The notes: generated by a model not told the origin, from the letters alone. A stretch of DNA of 58,416 bases from a virus (IMGVR_UViG_3300009130_000037:1-58416), one strand, 5' to 3'; positions 37,111-43,662 are shown, counted from the first letter of the stretch. Numbers and translations are program-made.

Positions 37111-37323
37111 TTATTGTTCTAATAACTTTCCGTCAAAATAAATTGAATTATCTTTAGTTAGTATTTTATAATTTCTACAATCAAGAGTTGCATCTACATC
37201 TTCAAAAATGCCACAACGAATACAACTTCTAAATCTAATATCTTGAACTAACCACCCCTCCTCTATTGTATGTTTCTTATTAAAACATTTAAGCCTTTTG
37301 AAAAACTTTTTTATTCCTCTCAT
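37111..37323 (-). CDS. Small cysteine-containing basic protein
   Basis: The product has 70 residues. A very basic N-terminus (MRGIKKFFKRLKCFNKKH) is followed by FRSCIRCGIFEDVDATLDCR, giving CxxC and a third cysteine, suggesting an incomplete or unusual metal site. The C-terminal strand ends in SIYFDGKLLEQ. It is flanked by other small accessory genes. No family recognised. Confidence 0.45.
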   Translation of the reverse strand: MRGIKKFFKRLKCFNKKHTIEEGWLVQDIRFRSCIRCGIFEDVDATLDCRNYKILTKDNSIYFDGKLLEQ

Positions 37324-37350
37324 ATTTATTAGTTTTTATTAAGTAGTTGG

Positions 37351-37782
37351 TTAATAATGTTTAAGTTCTGTTAGCCATTTATTTGGTGTAACATATCCGT
37401 TTCTATTACAATATTCATAATAGTATTGCATATCCATTTTTTTACTCTCTTTTAACTTGGTTATATCATCTCTAAATTCTAAGTTTTGTTGTTGAATAGA
37501 TTTATTATGTTTTTCTAAAAACTTATTATCTGCTTTTAACTTGGTGTTTTCTTCTAACTCTCTATTTAATTGCTTTGTTAAATTATTAACAGAGTTAATT
37601 TTATAATCTGCAAACTCTTTACATTCCTCATTCTCTGCTTTTAGTTCTTCTATTTGGGTTTGTTGGCTTTCTGCTCCAGCAATAAATGAACGCAAATGAT
37701 GTCCATACATTCTTCTTATAGAACTATCTCCGCAGTTATCTATCCATTCAGCTCCTAACTTTTTTACTTTATCTATATCCAT
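37351..37782 (-). CDS. Coiled-coil protein of the accessory region
   Basis: The product has 143 residues. After a short N-terminal domain (VKKLGAEWIDNCGDSSIRRM, HHLRSFIAGAES), residues 38-115 form a long heptad-type coiled coil (NLTKQLNRELEENTKLKAD, HNKSIQQQNLEFRDDITKL). The C-terminal YYEYCNRNGYVTPNKWLTEL resembles the tail of several phage hypotheticals. No enzymatic motif. Spacer upstream contains the sequence AGAAAAAGAACACTAA, also found before the 38608 gene. Confidence 0.5.
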   Translation of the reverse strand: MDIDKVKKLGAEWIDNCGDSSIRRMYGHHLRSFIAGAESQQTQIEELKAENEECKEFADYKINSVNNLTKQLNRELEENTKLKADNKFLEKHNKSIQQQNLEFRDDITKLKESKKMDMQYYYEYCNRNGYVTPNKWLTELKHY

Positions 37783-37863
37783 AATCTATTTTTTTTAGTG
37801 TTCTTTTTCTAACTCCTAATATAAACCATTTAAACGGTTAATATTGAGGTGTTATATTTAATA

Positions 37864-38073
37864 CTAAGCACCTACTATACCAATAGGTGTACCGTATAAA
37901 TGCAAACAGCTAATACCTTCTTTGTATTTTTCATTTGTGCCAATATCTTTAAAGTAGAAGTTAAATTTTTCATACTTCCATCTTCTCCCGTAACCATCTG
38001 CTAATTCAGTTCCTTGGTTATCCATTAACCAGTTAACCATTTCTTTAGCTGTTTTAAATTCTATTTTTCTCAT
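37864..38073 (-). CDS. Hypothetical small protein
   Basis: The product has 69 residues, with KTAKEMVNWLMDNQG, DGYGRRWKYEKFNFYFKD and a C-terminal SCLHLYGTPIGIVGA. The mix of short helices and strands suggests a small folded domain. It lies just downstream of the palindrome-rich stretch at 38.1-38.3 kb, which would be its leader region. Family not recognised. Confidence 0.45.
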   Translation of the reverse strand: MRKIEFKTAKEMVNWLMDNQGTELADGYGRRWKYEKFNFYFKDIGTNEKYKEGISCLHLYGTPIGIVGA

Positions 38074-38112
38074 AATGTTTTCGTTTTTAAATCCGTACTA
38101 AAATATAACAAT

Positions 38113-38323
38113 GGCTAAAACGGCATTAAAACGACCGTTTAGCCTAACCGTTATAAAGTAAGTGGGTCGCCTACTCCTACTGCAACTGCTTTTTCGTTAA
38201 CGATAACGCTTATTGGATTTACGTTGCTCTTACCAATGCCCCTATCGACACTCCCCACCTACTTATAACATTATTTAAAAATCATTAAAACGCTTTTTAC
38301 ATTTAGCGTTGTGCGTTTTAATG
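38113..38323. repeat. Palindrome-rich non-coding stretch with repeated CATTAAAACG
   Basis: The gap from 38074 to 38356 contains several inverted repeats. GGCTAAAACGG/CCGTTTAGCC lies at 38113-38144. A long imperfect repeat pairs GTTATAAAGTAAGTGGG (38150-38166) with CCCCACCTACTTATAAC (38253-38269). CGTTA-ACGA-TAACG lies at 38195-38208. A perfect 11-bp pair CATTAAAACGC/GCGTTTTAATG lies at 38283-38323. The word CATTAAAACG occurs at 38124 and 38283 and inverted at 38314. This density of structure is not explained by coding. Candidates are a replication origin, a structured RNA or operator sites. Confidence 0.5.
38151..38258 (-). CDS. Doubtful 35-codon frame with GTG start
   Basis: Inside the structured gap a minus-strand frame runs from GTG (38258) to TAA (38151-38153) and includes the protein-like stretch NPISVIVNEKAVAVGVGDPL. 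Its two ends coincide with the arms of the long inverted repeat, so the frame may be a by-product of that structure. No ATG and no good leader are seen. Confidence 0.25.
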   Translation of the reverse strand: MGSVDRGIGKSNVNPISVIVNEKAVAVGVGDPLTL

Positions 38324-38356
38324 CACTCTAACGCATTGTATAAGTAAACATAAAAT

Positions 38357-38608
38357 TTACTTAGCGTGTTCATCCAAATAAGCACGTAATTTTTTTAAGT
38401 CCTCTTTTTTAAATATTGTGCTATCCCAATCACCAAACCTACTTTTATAACCAAAAGCATACTTTAACCCTCGCCATAGTCTTTTAAAAAAGTTTCTGTG
38501 AGTTGTCAAGTGTGGTTCGCAATATAAGTCACCATCTTCTTCATCATACCAAAAAATTACTTGGTGTTCAAGCGAGTGGCAGTCGCATATCATTACTATT
38601 CTATCCAT
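38357..38608 (-). CDS. Conserved small Bacteroidota phage protein, CDC/EHQ motif
   Basis: The product has 83 residues. MICDCHSLEHQVIFWYDEEDG opens with a CDC-x-S-x-EHQ pattern that could bind a metal. NFFKRLWRGLKYAFGYKSRFGD and a C-terminal helix KKEDLKKLRAYLDEH follow. I remember similar small proteins in phages of Bacteroidota, without a known role. The gene lies between the reductase hairpin and the palindrome-rich gap. Confidence 0.55.
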   Translation of the reverse strand: MDRIVMICDCHSLEHQVIFWYDEEDGDLYCEPHLTTHRNFFKRLWRGLKYAFGYKSRFGDWDSTIFKKEDLKKLRAYLDEHAK

Positions 38609-38665
38609 AATTAGTGAATTTTTCGTTTCTTATACTTAGCGTTATTCCTTAGTGTTCTTTTCTAT

Positions 38666-38706
38666 AAGTGTGGGTAGCCGGTCTCCACCAAACTACCCTC
38701 TCACTT
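38666..38706 (-). terminator. Terminator-like hairpin after the reductase gene
   Basis: On the minus strand, starting four bases after the stop of the reductase, AAGTG/CACTT (5 bp) and GGGTAG/CTACCC (6 bp) form a two-part stem separated by a small internal loop, with a 15-base apical loop. A T run is missing downstream (CACTTATAG), so it may be an RNA-stabilising hairpin rather than an efficient terminator. Confidence 0.45.
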
Positions 38707-38709
38707 AAT

Positions 38710-40563
38710 TTACGGTAACTCGCAAGCTCCGCCTGCGCATGCTACTTGTTGATTTAAATTAGTTTGATCCTCAACTTCTATTACTTTAGTTAAGTCAACC
38801 TCTTTAAGTACTTCAAATAGCTTATCATATTTCTGTTTACTTATAGTCTCGAAAGGAGCTTGTGTATAAGTACCACCATCATAAGGTAATACACTCATAC
38901 CATTATAGTTATCTCTCTTTCTCCACATCCAACTTCCTACATATCCCCATTCATTATCTCTAATGTTACAGGTAGCAGAAACATTGTTACAATTCTCTCC
39001 ATCTCTATGTCCTTCTCTTACCCATTCGATATTAAATCTATCTACTCTCTCTAAGAACTCCTTAGCAGTTTCCTTATTTCTAAGAATAGCTCCTTTTGGA
39101 GCAGCTTGTGGAAACTCTAATACATAGTCTCCAGGACGTCTTTCGAGAGGTTGAATGATTTCAGGGTGATGTTCTAATAGATAAGGAACAATAGCTTCAT
39201 TACCACTTAGTTCCATTCTTCTTATATAGTAAGCATCATGCCAAGCATGTATACCTGAACTAGATCCTACTACGCATGAAGTAGAACCAGAAGGTTTAAC
39301 TGTAGTTACTCTGGCAGCCGGGTTAATACCAATCAACCTTGCTATTTGTTCATTAACTACTTTAGCTCTATCAGCTGCAGCCTTAAGATCTAACTTAAGT
39401 ACTTTACCTGATGCTATACCTGTCATTCCTACTCCTATTAAAGCATCTTCCTCTGTAGTCTGTTGCCATATAGATCTTAGATAATGAAAGTCTGTTATAC
39501 CAGCCTGTAGTGTACCAAAGTATGCAGCCTGTCCTATCAGTTCTTCTAATTCTTCTTGAGAATCTATACCTGAAACATTTACTTCAGTAAGATTACAGAA
39601 TTGGAATGGTTTAAGAGCTATCTCACAACAAGGATTAGTTCCCCAATCTTTGTTATTAGTCCAATATACACCCGGTTCTCCTGAACCTGATGCTTTAATC
39701 ATCTTCCATAGGTCTTTGAACTCATCTTCTGTTACTTCCTCTCTAGGTAATACAGCAGAGTTATTAGCTCTACCACGTTGGCCGTTAGTTTCCCACCATG
39801 TTCCACTCTTACAAGTAATCATATCTACATCAAATCTATCAAACAAACTAATCATAGCTGCTCTTCTGATTCCTCCCGCCAATACAGCATCAGCTATATG
39901 ACATTGAATATCATGACAGTCTATAGGACGTAACTTATGTCCATCTTCTATTCTATCTAATATAAGTTCAATCTCCATAAGACATCTACGTAAAGGCTCT
40001 GGGCCTGGTGCTTTTCCACCTGCAGTTACTAGTCTTTCTCCTTTAGCTCTAATAGCTGAGAAGTCATATCTAGGTTTAAACTTTCTTAATCCAAAGTAAG
40101 CTTTCATAAGATACTTAACAGCATCAGCCCATCCTTCTATAGAATCCTCTATTACAAACTTTTGATCTTTTTCTGGTTTAGATATAGCAGGTAAACGCTC
40201 TACATGATGTGATTGTACACTATACCCAACTCCAGTACCTCCTAATAGTAAGAACATAGTCTCACTAAATCCTCTATAATCATCTAAAGGAAGGAAAGCA
40301 CAGTTATATACTCGGGACTCATTCTTTTCAATGGCCGCACCAGCAAACTGCATTCCTCTCATAGAAGGCAATATCTTTCTTTCTTTTATTACGTTAATAT
40401 TCTTTCGTGTCGTCATTTTTAACTCTGGATACCTTTCTATCATCATATCCTCATATCTAAGGCATACTTCTTCAAAGGTCTCTCTTCTCTGTACAGTGCT
40501 ATTATGCCTAGCATATTTATTCCATACAGTTACATTAGATAAGATCTCGTTACTTTTATTCAT
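38710..40563 (-). CDS. nrdJ: Class II (adenosylcobalamin-dependent) ribonucleotide reductase, monomeric type
   Basis: The protein has 617 residues. TNPCCEIALKPFQFCNLTE supplies the thiyl cysteine Cys312, Glu314 (C-x-E) and Cys323 eleven residues on, the spacing of Cys408/Glu410/Cys419 in the Lactobacillus leichmannii enzyme. Cys88 (VYNCAF) is the probable partner. The tail ACAGGACELP gives the C-x4-C redox pair Cys609/Cys614, again as in that enzyme. It needs coenzyme B12 and no partner subunit, and reduces ribonucleotides (triphosphates in the reference enzyme) to feed phage DNA synthesis with or without oxygen. It is shorter than the 739-residue reference. An attenuator-like leader precedes it and a hairpin follows it. 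Confidence 0.92.
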   Translation of the reverse strand: MNKSNEILSNVTVWNKYARHNSTVQRRETFEEVCLRYEDMMIERYPELKMTTRKNINVIKERKILPSMRGMQFAGAAIEKNESRVYNCAFLPLDDYRGFSETMFLLLGGTGVGYSVQSHHVERLPAISKPEKDQKFVIEDSIEGWADAVKYLMKAYFGLRKFKPRYDFSAIRAKGERLVTAGGKAPGPEPLRRCLMEIELILDRIEDGHKLRPIDCHDIQCHIADAVLAGGIRRAAMISLFDRFDVDMITCKSGTWWETNGQRGRANNSAVLPREEVTEDEFKDLWKMIKASGSGEPGVYWTNNKDWGTNPCCEIALKPFQFCNLTEVNVSGIDSQEELEELIGQAAYFGTLQAGITDFHYLRSIWQQTTEEDALIGVGMTGIASGKVLKLDLKAAADRAKVVNEQIARLIGINPAARVTTVKPSGSTSCVVGSSSGIHAWHDAYYIRRMELSGNEAIVPYLLEHHPEIIQPLERRPGDYVLEFPQAAPKGAILRNKETAKEFLERVDRFNIEWVREGHRDGENCNNVSATCNIRDNEWGYVGSWMWRKRDNYNGMSVLPYDGGTYTQAPFETISKQKYDKLFEVLKEVDLTKVIEVEDQTNLNQQVACAGGACELP

Positions 40564-40584
40564 TAACGTTACTATTTAATATTT

Positions 40585-40683
40585 TTAATTTTGTAAATCA
40601 TTAAAATCCCCAACTATTTCCATAGTCAGGGATTCATTTAAATAGGGAACAGGCCGCTCTGACACAATAGTCATATTTTTCAT
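40585..40683 (-). CDS. Possible 32-residue leader peptide before the reductase
   Basis: ATG at 40683 is preceded five to ten bases upstream by AAGGAG, an unusually good Shine-Dalgarno match for this window, where such sites are rare. The frame ends with TAA at 40585, 21 bases before the reductase ATG. The peptide begins MKNMTIVSERPVPYLNE and ends FNDLQN. The hairpin at 40605-40634 lies inside its 3' half. Either a small gene or a translated leader controlling the reductase. Confidence 0.35.
   Translation of the reverse strand: MKNMTIVSERPVPYLNESLTMEIVGDFNDLQN
40605..40634 (-). terminator. Terminator-like hairpin between secreted-protein and reductase genes
   Basis: On the minus strand AATCCCTGACTA and TAGTTGGGGATT form a 12-bp stem (two G-T pairs) around TGGAAA, followed by TTTTAATGATTT. 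The left arm is nearly the same as the arm of the late-block terminator read in the other direction (AATCCCTTGACTA at 33419-33431). It would stop transcription between 40728 and the reductase. Confidence 0.5.
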
Positions 40684-40723
40684 TGCTCCTTATTTGTCAT
40701 ATTCTAGCGTTATGACTCGGCCT
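40651..40723 (-). promoter_or_regulatory. Competing inverted repeats, attenuator-like leader of the reductase
   Basis: Read on the minus strand, AGGCCGAGTCAT can pair with ATGACT and CGGCCT some 25-50 bases on. Alternatively the same GTCATA pairs locally with TATGAC (40696-40716, 6 bp, 9-base loop). The Shine-Dalgarno and ATG of the 32-residue frame lie within the long loop. Two mutually exclusive structures around a start site are typical of cis-regulatory leaders. No recognisable cobalamin riboswitch box is present. Confidence 0.35.
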
Positions 40724-40727
40724 CTAT

Positions 40728-41633
40728 TTAATACTTTATAATACCTCGTTTGAAATAAGGGGTATCTTTATACTTTATGATATATAGTCCTGAAGTAGAT
40801 GGTAGTTTGGTTCCTAAAAACCTTCCATCTATAGTCCATATACCTTCTATGTCTTTCTTATTATAAGTAAGACAGTTAATATACTTAGTACTTAACTCAG
40901 TAACAGTCCCGTTAAAGTCTGTTTGTGTTAACTTATAATAACCTCTATGAATGATTTCATCATAAAAGTCATATGTTAGAAAGGTGTTATTATTACCATT
41001 CCCAGGGTATTCCTTATAGAAATTCCAATCATAACCATTATAACTATGATATATAGTGAAGTAATCATTATTTACTTCTGAAGCTGTACTCCACGTAAAT
41101 CCATTACAGTTTACATCAAATGATATAAATTCCACAGGTAATACTACATTATTAAAATAATAAGGACAGTAATCTGTAAACCCTATACATCCCGGGCCTC
41201 CTCCCCATGCACTTGATGTCATACACCACGTATATTGTACTCCTGGAGTTAGTCCTGTAAAGTTTAATCCTGTGCCTATTAAAGTACAGCTTGCATCGTA
41301 TAGTTCAAAAGGCCCATGTGATATATTAGCACACCCTGTAGTAGAGTATCCTGAGTTCAATGTCACTGAACTACTTGTAGGAGTGAAAGTCCAACATACA
41401 GTCGGATTAGTTCCATAAGCAGCAGGATAACAATAACCATTAGCATCCAACCAAGCATGACTTGGAGGAGTAACAGTAGTTACAGTATTAGTTCCATCAG
41501 GAGACGCACAAGACCCTGCTTTAGGGGTAAGAAGTTTATGCTTACCATATTCTTGTAACGTACTTTCAGATTTAGTCTGAGCTATCATACCTATTGATAA
41601 GGTAAGAGATAGCATTAACAATAATTTTTTCAT
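40728..41633 (-). CDS. Secreted protein with type IX secretion-like C-terminus
   Basis: The protein has 301 residues. MKKLLLMLSLTLSIGMIAQ is a clear Sec signal peptide. Residues 40-160 form a Cys-rich, Tyr/Thr/Gly-rich domain (WTFTPTSSSVTLNSGYSTTG; FTGLTPGVQYTWCM). Residues 165-250 (LPVEFISFDVNCNGFTWSTA, SEVNNDYFTIYHS, GYYKLTQTDFNGT) and the end (IDGRFLGTKLPSTSGLYIIK, then FKRGIIKY) are very like flavobacterial extracellular proteins with a type A T9SS sorting domain. Export to the host surface or medium is the likely outcome. The gene looks acquired from a host. It is preceded by a 30-residue membrane peptide and followed by the reductase leader. Confidence 0.75.
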   Translation of the reverse strand: MKKLLLMLSLTLSIGMIAQTKSESTLQEYGKHKLLTPKAGSCASPDGTNTVTTVTPPSHAWLDANGYCYPAAYGTNPTVCWTFTPTSSSVTLNSGYSTTGCANISHGPFELYDASCTLIGTGLNFTGLTPGVQYTWCMTSSAWGGGPGCIGFTDYCPYYFNNVVLPVEFISFDVNCNGFTWSTASEVNNDYFTIYHSYNGYDWNFYKEYPGNGNNNTFLTYDFYDEIIHRGYYKLTQTDFNGTVTELSTKYINCLTYNKKDIEGIWTIDGRFLGTKLPSTSGLYIIKYKDTPYFKRGIIKY

Positions 41634-41645
41634 TTCTTTAAAGTT

Positions 41646-41738
41646 TTAAATCATAGCCGATGGAGGTTCCCCTGTATTATCGTTATCTATAATAACAGAG
41701 CCTACTAATAAAACTACTATTATTATAATTATTAACAT
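41646..41738 (-). CDS. 30-residue single-TM micropeptide
   Basis: ATG at 41738 lies four bases after the stop of the 41743 gene, and TAA at 41646-41648 lies 12 bases before the secreted-protein ATG. The product starts MLIIIIIVVLLVGSVII and ends DNDNTGEPPSAMI: one hydrophobic helix and a short polar tail. Tight spacing on both sides and a perfect hydrophobic segment support a real gene. Role unknown; it could help membrane targeting or be a small toxin-like peptide. Confidence 0.5.
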   Translation of the reverse strand: MLIIIIIVVLLVGSVIIDNDNTGEPPSAMI

Positions 41739-41742
41739 TGTT

Positions 41743-42156
41743 TTAAGTTTTAGTTTCTTGTTCTTTTACTTGTTCTTTAAGTTGACGTTCTGAGTTCTCT
41801 TTCATCTCAAGTACTCTCTGAAGTCTATTAATATCTGCATTGCTGATACTAATCTCTTTCGTCTCTCCTTGAGTAGGAACGCCTTTGTCATCTAACTTAG
41901 TCTCTATATAAGACATAGTCGGTTTTGGCCCTTTAACAGTTGCCGTTGAATCTCTTCTTTCTATTGCTTTATCTAAAATTCCTTTTAGTTCAGCTGCCGT
42001 TAAAGAGTTACTAGCTTCTTGAAAAAGCATACCTCTTACCATAGATAGTCGTCTTACATTATTAATATGTTTTTTAGTACGACTATTTGCAATCTTTCCA
42101 GATCCATCTACTTGTTTAGTAATTTTCTTTTTCTTTCTACCTTTTGATACTGGCAT
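41743..42156 (-). CDS. Hypothetical basic, helical protein
   Basis: The product has 137 residues. The N-terminus is extremely basic (KGRKKKKITKQVD, ANSRTKKHINNVRRLS), the middle is helical (FQEASNSLTAAELKGILDKAI) and the C-terminus is a charged coiled coil (RLQRVLEMKENSERQLKEQV). Such a tail/coil layout fits a nucleic-acid-binding oligomer. The family is not recognised. It is followed immediately by the micropeptide gene. Confidence 0.45.
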   Translation of the reverse strand: MPVSKGRKKKKITKQVDGSGKIANSRTKKHINNVRRLSMVRGMLFQEASNSLTAAELKGILDKAIERRDSTATVKGPKPTMSYIETKLDDKGVPTQGETKEISISNADINRLQRVLEMKENSERQLKEQVKEQETKT

Positions 42157-42165
42157 AGTTTTAAT

Positions 42166-42462
42166 TTATATTATACACATATTCAGTACTTTAGCAAAAT
42201 CCATATTAGTTCTACAAAGTCCATTAAATACTATAGGAATAAGACCTTGTCTCATTGCTTCCATAGGGTCTGTCTCTATTCTAATTAAGACATTAGTTTC
42301 TTGTAATCCAGAATCATCATATTCTATACGATATACTGCTTTCTTACCTTTCTTTTGGTACATAGTAGCCACACATTCAGGTAAACCGCACTCACAAGGA
42401 GGTAATATTTCATCTACACAATCTTCAATAAATGATTTTTCAATCTCGATTTCGTCGCTCAT
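42166..42462 (-). CDS. Hypothetical small protein with cysteine cluster
   Basis: I prefer the ATG at 42462 (MSDEIEIEKSFIEDCVDEI), since the one at 42492 overlaps the upstream gene by 53 bases. The product has 98 residues. LPPCECGLPECVATM contains four closely spaced acidic/cysteine residues (C-x-C-x4-C), a possible metal knuckle. The rest alternates strand and helix (YRIEYDDSGLQETNVLIRIE). No family recognised. Confidence 0.45.
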   Translation of the reverse strand: MSDEIEIEKSFIEDCVDEILPPCECGLPECVATMYQKKGKKAVYRIEYDDSGLQETNVLIRIETDPMEAMRQGLIPIVFNGLCRTNMDFAKVLNMCII

Positions 42463-42667
42463 TGGTATCTTCTTTAAAAGATTCATATTCATCTCGTAAT
42501 TGTTCTTCTGTCATCTCTCCCCCCTTACAATGTGGACAATCTATAGTTAAACCACAAAATGTAAATTCTCCTTTTCCCTCACAGTGTCCACATACTTCTG
42601 ATTCCTTTTGATTAAAAGGAGCATCTTCATTATCAAATGCTCCAGCAGGATAGTCTGATCTGCTCAT
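42440..42667 (-). CDS. DnaJ-type zinc-knuckle small protein
   Basis: The product has 75 residues. CGHCEGKGEFTFCGLTIDCP continuing into HCKGG carries two CxxCxGxG-like units, as in the zinc domain of DnaJ. Flanks are acidic and polar. Proteins made only of such knuckles occur in phages, where they may bind host factors. It is transcribed from the start of a new unit: a terminator and a perfect -7 element lie just upstream. Confidence 0.55.
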   Translation of the reverse strand: MSRSDYPAGAFDNEDAPFNQKESEVCGHCEGKGEFTFCGLTIDCPHCKGGEMTEEQLRDEYESFKEDTNERRNRD

Positions 42668-42674
42668 AAGTTTA

Positions 42675-42682
42675 CAAATTTA
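42675..42682 (-). promoter_or_regulatory. Perfect Bacteroidota -7 element, near-leaderless
   Basis: TAAATTTG on the minus strand matches TAnnTTTG exactly and ends seven bases before the ATG at 42667. With usual start-site distance the transcript would begin at or within a few bases of the start codon. It follows the terminator at 42696-42716. Confidence 0.45.
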
Positions 42683-42695
42683 AGATTAATATTAT

Positions 42696-42716
42696 AAAAG
42701 GGGAACTTAATCCCCC
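42696..42716 (-). terminator. Rho-independent terminator
   Basis: On the minus strand GGGGA-TTAAGT-TCCCC is followed directly by TTTTATAATATT, just after the stop of the 42725 gene and before the promoter of the 42667 gene. Stem of 5 GC-rich base pairs with a 6-base loop. Confidence 0.65.
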
Positions 42717-42724
42717 TAATATTT

Positions 42725-43087
42725 TTATGAAGTACGTTGAGCTTTTTTAAACTCTCTGTATTCTTTATAAGAAGCATGAGTAGCTGTCTTACCTTGTCCT
42801 CTTTCCATCATAACAAACTCTTTCTTAGGAGTAGAATTAGCCCATCTTGGGTATCTTCCTCTTAAGCTAATAGAGCTAGCTGTAGTTTTAGACGTTGCTG
42901 TGGTTTCTTTTGCAGGTGCTTTAGTAGTACCTGACATATTAAACTTAGCAAAATCTTTAGAGTTAATAGCTTGTCTCTTACCTTTAGAGTCTTTTACTAT
43001 TACACTCTTCTTGTTTACTTTTATAACAGTAAACGTACTCTCTGTTGTTAAAGTAGAATTTACTTTAACCTTCTTAATGTTAATCAT
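42725..43087 (-). CDS. Small SH3/KOW-like basic protein
   Basis: The product has 120 residues. The N-terminal half (STFTVIKVNKKSVIVKDSKG, then RQAINSKDFAKF) has the strand pattern of a small SH3/KOW barrel. A Thr/Ala/Lys-rich linker follows and the end is basic (RGRYPRWANSTPKKE, YREFKKAQRTS). It resembles the three barrel-like proteins encoded at 49.1-49.8 kb. Function unknown; RNA or RNA polymerase binding is a guess. Confidence 0.45.
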   Translation of the reverse strand: MINIKKVKVNSTLTTESTFTVIKVNKKSVIVKDSKGKRQAINSKDFAKFNMSGTTKAPAKETTATSKTTASSISLRGRYPRWANSTPKKEFVMMERGQGKTATHASYKEYREFKKAQRTS

Positions 43088-43110
43088 ATATATAAAATTT
43101 AAATTACATT

Positions 43111-43662
43111 TTATTCAGACTCTTGTATTGTTTTAAACAAGTCATCTGTAAATATTTCATTCTTAATATTAACTGGGTCTGTTATCTTCGACCACACTTC
43201 TTCATCCTTCTTCAGCTTTACGCCTGTTCTATTCTCTTGATATGTAGCCATTGCTTTATCACGATTTAAAACTTGCATAACTGCCTTAGAAGCTCCTGTA
43301 TTCTTAATTAATCCTTTTGCGGCATCACTCATATGAGAGTACTTTCCTTTTAGGAAAAGTTCATAATCAGGTATCACTTCCGGAACTAATTCAAATATAT
43401 GCATTACATAGATTTCTTCTTCGTCTATATAATACTGACTTACATGAGTTCTACTCTCCACTAAAGTCTTATCTAACGTTTTATAGCGTTCATCTAATCC
43501 TTCTTTTAATAAGACGAATAGATGATTCTTTTGAAAGTGTTCAAGTCCTTCATGTTTTATGTAAGTATTTATAAGATAAGGCTCAAACATTGATCTCCTC
43601 CATCCTAATAAAGGAAGCGCGAATCTAGTTGTCCAGTTATATGCTTTTCCTTTACTCTTCAT
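43111..43662 (-). CDS. Conserved-looking hypothetical protein
   Basis: The product has 183 residues. TTRFALPLLGWRRSMFEPYL, HFQKNHLFVLLKEG, SRTHVSQYYIDEEEIYVMHI and MSDAAKGLIKNTGASKAVMQ indicate a compact alpha/beta fold, with no cysteine or membrane span. It overlaps the nuclease gene by 11 bases and is probably co-translated with it. I do not recognise the family; recombination or anti-host function would fit the neighbours. Confidence 0.5.
   Translation of the reverse strand: MKSKGKAYNWTTRFALPLLGWRRSMFEPYLINTYIKHEGLEHFQKNHLFVLLKEGLDERYKTLDKTLVESRTHVSQYYIDEEEIYVMHIFELVPEVIPDYELFLKGKYSHMSDAAKGLIKNTGASKAVMQVLNRDKAMATYQENRTGVKLKKDEEVWSKITDPVNIKNEIFTDDLFKTIQESE

Noticed and set aside
38140-38275. 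tRNA- or tmRNA-like look (GCATTGGTAAGAGC on the minus strand)
   Set aside because: The D-arm-like words do not pair with a GCTC partner, and no 7-bp acceptor stem or T-arm of correct geometry is found; reported only as a structured region.
39650-40579. Plus-strand frames over the reductase gene
   Set aside because: Overlap a long gene with clear catalytic residues and have no leader or conserved motif.
40564-40727. Cobalamin riboswitch before the B12-dependent reductase
   Set aside because: The interval is short and lacks the conserved B12 box; only generic hairpins are visible.
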